The position numbers and the translations under genes were made by a program. Positions 1-5,035 of a stretch of DNA of 5,035 bases are shown here, in pieces; position 1 is the first letter of the stretch; each line of letters begins with the position of its first letter. The stretch is from Mariaggregatimicrobium sp964498785 (lineage in GTDB: Bacteria > Zhuqueibacterota > Zhuqueibacteria > Thermofontimicrobiales > Thiofontviventaceae). The notes under the pieces were generated by a model. It was not told where the DNA came from, did not search any database, and worked only from the letters and a program-made list of their open reading frames with translations. The stretch covers positions 1 through 5,035 of the forward strand of contig CAZCJL010000227.1 in the NCBI GenBank assembly GCA_964498785.1. Reading direction: 5' to 3'.

Positions 1-1
1 A

Positions 2-88
2 AACGAAAAAGACCAGTCTTCCTTAGGTCGTGTTCCTGCCAAGGAAATATTGGATAGTACAAAGCTAAAAATTAAAAACAAAGACTAA
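2..88 (+). CDS. Possible 3' end of an unidentified gene (partial)
   Basis: This frame is open from the left edge for 28 codons and ends at TAA 86-88. The visible C-terminus is hydrophilic and lysine-rich, containing 'GRVPAKEILDSTKLKIKNKD', with no recognisable domain. The upstream part lies outside the window, so no function can be given. The call is weak. The opposite strand is also open to the edge (roughly 81 down to 1, from a possible TTG) and would encode a hydrophobic, signal-peptide-like N-terminus containing 'FLIFSFVLSNISLA', although without basic n-region residues or a ribosome binding site. A-rich DNA produces Lys on one strand and Phe on the other, so either frame could be chance. 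No terminator hairpin with a T-tract follows the stop. Confidence 0.33.
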   Translation, partial: NEKDQSSLGRVPAKEILDSTKLKIKNKD

Positions 89-120
89 TTCAACAGATAT
101 CCGATATTATAAAAAAAGGA

Positions 121-232
121 CTACCTGCCAGCACTCGCCAAAGTAACAAGACAGGTAATCCCGTTGAGCGCAAAACCTGCCAGTTGGGTTGTTAATGATC
201 CCATACCTGGGTGGTTTGCAGTTTTGCCCAGA
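121..232. other. Compact GC-rich island, possible remnant of an inserted or repeated element
   Basis: By hand count, 121-180 is about 53% G+C and 181-240 about 43%, while the 60 bases on either side (61-120 and 241-300) are each about 22%. The island contains a 9-bp direct repeat, ACCTGCCAG, at 123-131 and 175-183. It also has an imperfect inverted pair, TACCTGCC (122-129) against GACAGGTA (150-157), and a CTGGG/CCCAG pair (207-211 and 227-231). Both strands carry short open frames across it; the minus-strand one (258 to 121, 45 aa) contains 'NHPGMGSLTTQLAGFALNG'. I do not recognise the element. The boundaries are set only by the composition change. Confidence 0.35.
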
Positions 233-294
233 ACTAATAAATTATATTTTATAGTCATTATCCTCAATAAAGTTAAAAAAATAATTCCAGTTTA

Positions 295-304
295 CCCGAT
301 CGGG
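295..304. repeat. 10-bp perfect palindrome CCCGATCGGG
   Basis: CCCGATCGGG is a perfect self-complementary palindrome, and its G+C content stands out from the AT-rich surroundings. It could be a dimeric regulator's operator. It lies about 180 nt upstream of the candidate promoter, so a role there is uncertain, and it may be chance. There is no T-tract, so it is not an intrinsic terminator. Confidence 0.3.
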
Positions 305-338
305 CATAAGAAATTAATATCATGTTACAAATTAACTT

Positions 339-366
339 ATCGCACAATTAATTCTCTATATGCGAT
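339..366. repeat. Short inverted repeat ATCGCA-N16-TGCGAT
   Basis: ATCGCA at 339-344 and TGCGAT at 361-366 are exact reverse complements separated by 16 nt. Further matching beyond the arms is poor (about 7 of 10 when extended outward). It might be an operator-like dyad or a weak hairpin. The short arms in AT-rich DNA make chance a serious alternative. Confidence 0.2.
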
Positions 367-483
367 TAACTAACTAAAAAATAACAATAATTTTATATCT
401 ATATGTATAATAAATTATAAAATATTAAATTACATAAGTGTTCATATTTCATCATAAGATTTTAATAAAAATAAAAAAATTGC

Positions 484-512
484 TTGACAAATTGTTTTTT
501 TATATATATTAA
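484..512 (+). promoter_or_regulatory. Candidate sigma-70-type promoter for the receptor/efflux operon
   Basis: A perfect -35 box, TTGACA, lies at 484-489. Possible -10 boxes are TATATT at 505-510 (5 of 6 matches, 15-nt spacing) or TATTAA at 507-512 (4 of 6, 17-nt spacing), inside an AT-only run. Transcription would start near 517-520, about 220 nt before the receptor start codon. A small dyad, ACAA-A-TTGT (487-495), overlaps the -35 box and could be an operator. The motif follows the general housekeeping consensus. If the host is a true Bacteroidota, whose promoters differ (-33 TTTG, -7 TAnnTTTG), this call would be weaker. Confidence 0.5.
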
Positions 513-517
513 TCACA

Positions 518-740
518 TCTGGTGTTTGGTGTATTACAGTTTAATATTGTACGTATAAGGAACGGAAATAGTACTTTACGCTTTATCAGATTTTCTCCTC
601 ACCATTGTATCATCAACTTTTCCTTTTCGTTTTTTTTAGTCGCTTTACTTGAGTACCGCTTCTCTGAAATTGATTTTGCTGTTGCGAATTTTGATTATTG
701 GTTTTTTTCTATTTGAGAATAACATATTAATAGGTAATGT
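518..740 (+). other. Long untranslated leader of the operon (inferred)
   Basis: About 220 nt separate the candidate transcription start from the receptor ATG. The stretch is less AT-rich than the promoter block and has T-runs at 630-637 and 702-708, but no GC-rich stem precedes either, so neither is a convincing terminator. I looked for cobalamin- and TPP-riboswitch hallmark boxes, which would make sense ahead of an outer-membrane transporter, and saw none. A 64-codon frame from GTG 522 to 716 has no ribosome binding site or recognisable domain and is probably chance. Confidence 0.35.
732..734 (+). promoter_or_regulatory. Ribosome binding site (AGG) of the receptor gene
   Basis: AGG, within TAGGT, ends 6 nt before the ATG at 741 and supports that start. 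An overlapping ATG at 737 runs into TAA after seven codons. Another in-frame ATG at 789 has TGAGG directly against it, too close for a normal site. Starting there would also remove the basic n-region of the signal peptide. Confidence 0.45.
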
Positions 741-3065
741 ATGTACATTTTGCGGTTTAAGCTGAAGAAGTTTCTCCCTGTTCTGAGGATGGCTCCACTT
801 TTTATTTTCCTCAATTCACACCATGCGTATACCGGGGCCACAGCGTCCTTATCCGGCAGAATAATCTCCTCAGAAACACAACTCCCGTTGAAAGGGGCAA
901 ATGTCGTCATTAAAGAGACTGATCTTGGCGCGGCAACGGACGATTCCGGCTATTACAGCATTCGCAGTATTCCGGCGGGATTTTATACGATTCAAGTATC
1001 GCACATCGGGTATCAGTCGCATGTAGAGGAAAACGTGCAGCTCAGTGAAGGTGCGAATAAAAGAATTGATTTTGAATTAATCCCGACGATTGTGAAACTA
1101 AAATCTGTTGAAGTTGAAGCCGAGCGATTGTGGGACAAGTACGTGACAGATGTTTCTCTGGTTGGCGTGCAACGCATGAAGCCCGACCAAATCGTGACCA
1201 TTCCCGGCGCTTTTGATGATCCTGCCCGGGCGGTGCAAATCATGTCCGGCGTGTCCGGGGGCGGGGATTTCAGCAGCTTTTTAGCTGTGCGCGGCGGCAG
1301 CCCGGACCAAAATCTTGTTGTCATGGATGGGGTGGTTATTCCCAATCCCTACCGCTTTCGGCTGGCAATGGGCGGCGGATTGAGTATTTTCGATCCGAAT
1401 ATTATTGGTGATGTGCATTTGCATTTAGGCGGGTATTCGGCGGAATTTGGGAATGGTCTATCTTCAGTTCTCGAGATTGGAACAAGACATGTTGAAACGG
1501 AAAAAATTAAACTACGTGGCTCCATGAATCTTTTAGACGCCGGCGGAGTTATGGAAGGCCCGCTTCCGTATAAAAAAGGTTCGTGGTTGATTTCGGCTCG
1601 GCGCACTTATGTTGACTGGATTGCCAATGAATTCGTGAGTTCTAATTCGGTTTTTCCGTACAGTTATGATATAAATGGAAAATTGACTTATCAGATTTCA
1701 CCCAAAAATCTATTATCCATACGATGGATGAAAAACAGGGAAGGTGCTCGGTTATTTTCAGAACTTGCTGATGATATCAACCTGACAGAGGAATCGAATA
1801 CCAATTTTTTGAGTTTGATATGGCAAAGCTACATTTCTCAAACCGTGCAAATGCAGTCAATTTTTGCTGGTTATACAGATAAGATAGACTATCATTCATA
1901 CAGCTCAGATGAAACTCGCGCGAATCCGGATTATGAACGTATGCAATCGAAGGCAAAGAATTGGTACTTTAAAGAAAACATTCGTTGGCAACCAAACGAA
2001 TCCAGCTCTCTGATTTCAGGAATTGAGTGGCAAATAAAAGATTCAAACGTATCATTCAATTCTCAGGATCGAAATTTTTATTACGCCAGAAATGATATAC
2101 CGAATTCGTTGCGTTTTGATGACAGTGACCATTATGTTGCGTGCTTTATTGAGCATACTTCCAAAATAACAGAATTTTTGCAATTAAGGACTGGTCTTCG
2201 TTATAATTATTCATCTTTGATAAAAGAATCTACATTGAGTCCTCGCATCAATATTCTTTATAGAATTAACGAAAAAACAACTCTACAAAGTTCCTGGGGA
2301 GTATGTCACCAATATCCGAATCCGCTTGCTGTTTTCACGAGAGATCAACCATTAGATTTTAGCGCCACCCTTGAAAACATCGCTGCCGAAAAGGCGACTC
2401 ATCATGTGGTCGAAATAAAGAGAGACATCAGCAAAAATTACGATCTAAGAACCGCATTTTATTATATCGATTTTGATCGGTTGTTGATGCCAGTTGATAA
2501 TGAAAATTTAGCTGCGACAAATACAGGGCTGGGAATATCCAAAGGAATTGAATTGGTTCTAACCAGAGAGCACTCAAAAATATCGGGATTAATATCTTAT
2601 TCTTATTGCAAGGCGCAATATCGAAACATAAACTCAAGTAAATGGACGTCATTTAAATATGAACGGCGACATGGATTAACACTTTGGGGCACTTACAAAA
2701 TTTCAAACAAAATTCAACTCAGCATGTTATGGAGAGTCGCCAGTGGTTTGCCTTACACACCAATCCCCGGCGTTCGCATAAAACAGAGTTCTGCCACCGA
2801 ATATAACTGGGATTTCATCAGAGGAGAAAAAAACAGCGAACTTTTTCCTGTGTATCAACGTCTGGATTTGCGTCTGACATGGAGTTTCAAATTTCTTTCA
2901 CTATATTTGGATCTCATAAATGTCTATAATTATGCCAATATTTATGAGATGACCTGGGAAAAGGATGAACGTGACCAACAGGGAAGATCAATATCCATTG
3001 CCAAAAGACGGACGATCTATATGTTGCCGTTTCTACCATCGATTGGTATGAGTTTTAAATTGTGA
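741..3065 (+). CDS. TonB-dependent outer-membrane receptor with carboxypeptidase-like N-terminal domain
   Basis: This is a 774-residue outer-membrane protein that imports a ligand into the periplasm using energy from TonB-ExbB-ExbD. Residues 1-33 resemble a signal peptide: basic KLKK and R, then MAPLFIFL, with cleavage near 'AYTGA-TA'. Residues about 37-115 form a carboxypeptidase-regulatory-like beta domain ('LKGANVVIKETDLGAATDD', 'GYYSIRSIPAGFYTIQVSHI'). 'SVEVEA' at 122-127 may be the TonB box. The plug spans about 128-248 and includes 'VRGGSPDQNLVVMDGVVIPN' (183-202) and 'GYSAEFGNGLSSVLEI' (231-246). The 22-strand barrel follows, with 'GVMEGPL' (269-275), 'ASGLPYTPIPG', the late 'LDLINVYNYANIYE' and the terminal 'LPFLPSIGMSFKL'. 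It is much shorter than SusC proteins and no SusD is seen, so glycan uptake is not implied. It is the first gene of the operon, and its TGA overlaps the next start. The ligand is unknown. G+C falls from about 50% in the 5' third to mostly the mid-30s later. Confidence 0.92.
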   Translation: MYILRFKLKKFLPVLRMAPLFIFLNSHHAYTGATASLSGRIISSETQLPLKGANVVIKETDLGAATDDSGYYSIRSIPAGFYTIQVSHIGYQSHVEENVQLSEGANKRIDFELIPTIVKLKSVEVEAERLWDKYVTDVSLVGVQRMKPDQIVTIPGAFDDPARAVQIMSGVSGGGDFSSFLAVRGGSPDQNLVVMDGVVIPNPYRFRLAMGGGLSIFDPNIIGDVHLHLGGYSAEFGNGLSSVLEIGTRHVETEKIKLRGSMNLLDAGGVMEGPLPYKKGSWLISARRTYVDWIANEFVSSNSVFPYSYDINGKLTYQISPKNLLSIRWMKNREGARLFSELADDINLTEESNTNFLSLIWQSYISQTVQMQSIFAGYTDKIDYHSYSSDETRANPDYERMQSKAKNWYFKENIRWQPNESSSLISGIEWQIKDSNVSFNSQDRNFYYARNDIPNSLRFDDSDHYVACFIEHTSKITEFLQLRTGLRYNYSSLIKESTLSPRINILYRINEKTTLQSSWGVCHQYPNPLAVFTRDQPLDFSATLENIAAEKATHHVVEIKRDISKNYDLRTAFYYIDFDRLLMPVDNENLAATNTGLGISKGIELVLTREHSKISGLISYSYCKAQYRNINSSKWTSFKYERRHGLTLWGTYKISNKIQLSMLWRVASGLPYTPIPGVRIKQSSATEYNWDFIRGEKNSELFPVYQRLDLRLTWSFKFLSLYLDLINVYNYANIYEMTWEKDERDQQGRSISIAKRRTIYMLPFLPSIGMSFKL

Positions 3066-4399
3066 GGAAAAAATTATACACTGAGAATATGATAAAAATT
3101 AGTTATTTTATACTTAAGCATGATAAACTAAAAATCTTGGTAATTATGCTCCTTCTATTGCAAAGAAATTCATCAGTTGCGAAAGAAAGTAAAGTGAATT
3201 TGAGAGAGTGTTTGTTCATGGCGTTGGGTAATAACAATTTATTAAAAATTGCAAGCTATAACTTATACCAGTCAAATGCTAATATTGCTTTAACAAAATC
3301 TAAACATTTACCTAAAATATCATTTGGTGGTTTTGCGGGATTATCTCAATTTGAAGGCGGGATTCCTGTGAGTAATACATTTTTATTACCTCTTGATCAA
3401 TATTATACGCAATTATTAGCTTACGGTGAAGCAGGAATTTATTTGAAATGGTTGCTTTATGACAGCAAAAGACTGTCATTAGAAGTTGAAGAAAAAAAGG
3501 TCCTTTCAGAAATTGCCGCGATTAACATCAAACAGAGACGCCAGGATATTATTTATCGAACAGCATTATTGTATTGTGAATCATTTTATTCTAAAATGAA
3601 ACTGGAATCCGGAAGAATTAAGCTAAAATTAATCGATCGGGCAATTAAATCTGCCAGAGATTACTATCAAATTGGATGGCTTAGCAAATCGAAGTTGGAT
3701 CAGCTTATAATCCAACGATTCAACATAGAAGATGCTTTATTGATAGAAGAACAAAAATATCAACAATATATTGATAAATTAAAGCTCATTATGAATATTG
3801 CTCAAACAGATACTATCCAACTAGTTAATTACCCTGAAATTCAAGTTAATTCTCCCGATTCTTTTTTGCCGAACAATCTGATCACACAAGAAGCTGATCT
3901 TTTCGTTAGCGCTCAGGAGTTGAAATTAGAGCAGGCAAAACAATACAACAAATTGAATATTAATTTTGAAACCTATTTGCGCTATTCAACTGGTTATAGC
4001 TGGATTGCAGGTATTGGCATACACTTGCCATTATTCGATTTTGGAGAGAAAAAAGCAATAAATGAAATCGCTAAATATCGATATTTAGCTTCTCAAGTTG
4101 AATACAGTGATTTGAAGATAAATCTTGAAAAATCCACCCGTGAAAGCTATGCAAAGTTAAAATTATTAGATGACAGAATACTTCTGTTTAAGTCCATAAT
4201 ACAATCTGTTGAAATACAAGATGTTGAAAATATTGAATATTCTGAAATGCCATTCGATGAATTTTTGATTATGATCCAAAAAAAACTAGATTTTCTTGAT
4301 CTGAAAATACAGTATTTAATACGCCAAAATGAATATCAAAAAGAAATTTTAAATTATCTAAAAATAACCGGACAAATTGAGGTATTACTAAACAATTGA
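3062..4399 (+). CDS. TolC-family outer-membrane efflux protein
   Basis: This 445-residue protein fits the outer-membrane efflux (OEP/TolC) family in length and layout. Such proteins trimerise into an outer-membrane channel with a long periplasmic helical tunnel and serve tripartite exporters and type I secretion. Residues 22-40 look like a signal-peptide core (DKLKILVIMLLLL, then SSVA before KES); no lipobox Cys is present. Two OEP repeats are visible. The first runs about 47-246, with 'LFMALGNNN' and 'KHLPKISFGG', then 'LKWLLYDSKRLSLEVEEKK' and long helices. The second runs about 278-440, with 'GIGIHLPLFDFGEKKAINEI' (317-336), helices, and 'NYLKITGQIEVLL' near the end. The strong match between 'LYDSKR' and 'LFDFGEKK' shows the internal duplication. 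The GTG start makes a GTGA overlap with the receptor stop. An ATG at 3089 (residue 10) would also keep the signal peptide, so the true start is uncertain. Sampled G+C is only 20-25%. Confidence 0.9.
   Translation: MRKKLYTENMIKISYFILKHDKLKILVIMLLLLQRNSSVAKESKVNLRECLFMALGNNNLLKIASYNLYQSNANIALTKSKHLPKISFGGFAGLSQFEGGIPVSNTFLLPLDQYYTQLLAYGEAGIYLKWLLYDSKRLSLEVEEKKVLSEIAAINIKQRRQDIIYRTALLYCESFYSKMKLESGRIKLKLIDRAIKSARDYYQIGWLSKSKLDQLIIQRFNIEDALLIEEQKYQQYIDKLKLIMNIAQTDTIQLVNYPEIQVNSPDSFLPNNLITQEADLFVSAQELKLEQAKQYNKLNINFETYLRYSTGYSWIAGIGIHLPLFDFGEKKAINEIAKYRYLASQVEYSDLKINLEKSTRESYAKLKLLDDRILLFKSIIQSVEIQDVENIEYSEMPFDEFLIMIQKKLDFLDLKIQYLIRQNEYQKEILNYLKITGQIEVLLNN
4379..4382 (+). promoter_or_regulatory. 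Ribosome binding site (GAGG) inside the end of the TolC-like gene
   Basis: GAGG lies 13 nt before the TTG at 4396. That spacing is longer than ideal, but it supports starting the adaptor gene at this unusual codon. The next in-frame ATG is at residue 54, which would remove the membrane anchor. The TTGA overlap also allows re-initiation by ribosomes finishing the previous gene. Confidence 0.4.
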
Positions 4400-4989
4400 A
4401 TAAAAAAATACTCTTAATATCAGTAGTTATTTTAATTTTTGCAGGAGTACTGTATTTAGCTGCAAATGGCTCAAATGAGTTAAGATCATCGAATCCTATT
4501 CGATTGGCAAAGATTAAACGCGATTCTCTGGTTAAAAAAGTTACTGTTTTTGGAATGGCTGTTCCTGCCTTTCAAAAAAATATTATCACTCCCTTCTCGG
4601 GCACGATCGAATGCCTTTATATAGAAAATGGAAGTAAAGTAAAAAAAGGGCAAAAATTAATCAGGCTACATAGTGAACAAGAAATTGAGAAATATTTATT
4701 GTTAAAGCAAAAAATGATTGACACAAAATATCTTTTGGAATTCACTCAAAAAGAATATGAAAGAATGCAGCGATTACACAGTAACAGCCAATTATCGCTA
4801 AAGGATATACAGACAATAACTACTAAATTAAAACAATTGCAAGAAATCGAGCAATTTAATAGAGAATTGTTGAACTTACAGCAACAAAAATTAAATTCTG
4901 CTTGTATTCAAGCTCAAATTTCCGGGACGGTTTTATTCGAAACAGATATCGAGAATGGACTATTCATTCAGGAAAATCAGCATATATGA
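4396..4989 (+). CDS. Periplasmic adaptor (HlyD/AcrA/MacA-type membrane fusion protein), broken near its C-terminal part
   Basis: Adaptors of this family sit in the inner membrane and periplasm and link an ABC or RND pump to a TolC-type channel. The 197 visible residues show an N-terminal membrane helix (about 4-23, 'ILLISVVILIFAGVLYLA'). The first half of the lipoyl-like barrel-sandwich domain follows (about 64-91, 'SGTIECLYIENGSKVKKGQK'), then a coiled-coil hairpin (about 92-168, rich in Leu, Gln and Lys). The second lipoyl half is at 169-197 ('QISGTVLFETDIENGLFIQE'). Normal members have about 330-450 residues, so the beta-barrel and membrane-proximal domains are missing. TGA at 4987-4989 stops the frame exactly where 'QHI' should lead into the Y/I-x-D-L-S motif. 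Frame 2 from 4988 supplies that motif (DSVDLFSFIKV) until TAA at 5021, so a frameshift is likely. The TTG start overlaps the TolC-like stop. The gene belongs with an exporter whose pump is not in the window. Confidence 0.82.
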   Translation: MNKKILLISVVILIFAGVLYLAANGSNELRSSNPIRLAKIKRDSLVKKVTVFGMAVPAFQKNIITPFSGTIECLYIENGSKVKKGQKLIRLHSEQEIEKYLLLKQKMIDTKYLLEFTQKEYERMQRLHSNSQLSLKDIQTITTKLKQLQEIEQFNRELLNLQQQKLNSACIQAQISGTVLFETDIENGLFIQENQHI

Positions 4990-5035
4990 TTCTGTTGATT
5001 TATTCAGTTTTATAAAAGTTTAAATCTTAATTTTT

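Larger units (their letters stand above)
89..483. other. Non-coding intergenic stretch, mostly very AT-rich
   Basis: I find no supportable gene here. Frames that stay open for 45-85 codons (113-373 on +, 121-258 on -) have no ribosome binding site and no recognisable domain, and they run from the GC-rich island into AT-rich DNA without any coding-like pattern. The stretch holds the GC-rich island (121-232), a 10-bp palindrome (295-304) and a weak dyad (339-366). From about 374 the sequence is extremely AT-rich; 421-480 is about 12% G+C by hand count. That is typical of upstream promoter DNA and possible binding of nucleoid proteins. Confidence 0.6.

Noticed and set aside
19..46. Bulged hairpin TTCCTTAGG / CCT-gcc-AAGGAA near the left edge
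   Set aside because: It has a stem with a 3-nt bulge and is followed by no T-tract, so it is not an intrinsic terminator. It may sit inside coding sequence.
253..262. Fur-box half-site (TCATTATC) upstream of a TonB-dependent receptor
   Set aside because: Only half of the 19-bp Fur consensus is present, and it lies more than 200 nt upstream of the candidate promoter.
164..373. 69-codon frame on the + strand across the GC-rich island
   Set aside because: It has a TTG start without a ribosome binding site, its composition changes abruptly from the island to AT-rich DNA, and there is no domain. The opposite strand is equally open over the island.
630..708. T-runs at 630-637 and 702-708 as possible terminators or attenuators
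   Set aside because: No GC-rich stem precedes either run.
522..716. 64-codon frame on the + strand in the leader
   Set aside because: It starts at GTG with no ribosome binding site, is rich in Phe from T-runs, and shows no recognisable domain. It most likely arises by chance in T-rich DNA.
1013..1606. Minus-strand open frames (1013-1345 and 1349-1606) opposite the receptor
   Set aside because: They lie entirely antisense to the conserved plug and barrel coding sequence, and the high G+C there reduces stop codons. They are shadows.
741..3065. SusC-type glycan receptor
   Set aside because: At 774 residues it is well below the usual size of about 1000, and no SusD lipoprotein gene follows.
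4975..5000. Programmed ribosomal frameshifting at the end of the adaptor frame
   Set aside because: There is no slippery heptamer and no clear downstream stem-loop, and the rescued frame stops again after 11 codons. Mutation or sequence error explains it better.

Overview
This window comes from a diderm (Gram-negative) bacterium with an AT-rich genome or genomic region. The style of its large outer-membrane receptor (carboxypeptidase-like N-terminal domain, RGGSPDQN plug motif, 'LPFLPSIGMSFKL' C-terminus) is typical of the FCB superphylum: Bacteroidota, Ignavibacteriota, Calditrichota or KSB1-like lineages. I cannot assign it more narrowly. No rRNA, tRNA, CRISPR array or intact mobile element is visible.

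Layout. Positions 1-88 may hold the 3' end of an unidentified gene. Positions 89-740 contain no convincing gene. Within that stretch are a compact GC-rich island (about 121-232), two small palindromes, a very AT-rich block (about 374-510), a good promoter candidate (TTGACA at 484-489) and a leader of about 220 nt. From 741 to the right edge three genes lie head to tail on the + strand with 4-nt stop/start overlaps: a TonB-dependent outer-membrane receptor (741-3065), a TolC-family outer-membrane efflux protein (3062-4399), and a HlyD/AcrA/MacA-type periplasmic adaptor (4396-4989) that breaks off near the right edge.

The overlaps (GTGA and TTGA) imply one translationally coupled operon. An outer-membrane channel next to a periplasmic adaptor is the usual signature of a tripartite exporter. 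Its inner-membrane pump (ABC or RND) is not in the window and would be expected just downstream. Pairing this exporter with a TonB-dependent importer in one transcript suggests both handle the same or related molecules, for example a secreted metallophore or peptide that is exported and recaptured. That substrate idea is inference only.

Three things deserve a second look. The adaptor gene has an apparent frameshift at an AT dinucleotide run: the next frame continues the expected adaptor sequence for 11 codons before another stop. The receptor gene shows a clear GC step inside a single reading frame. The GC-rich island upstream may be a remnant of an inserted or repeated element. I see no wholly new system here. 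The importer/exporter operon is the most interesting biology.
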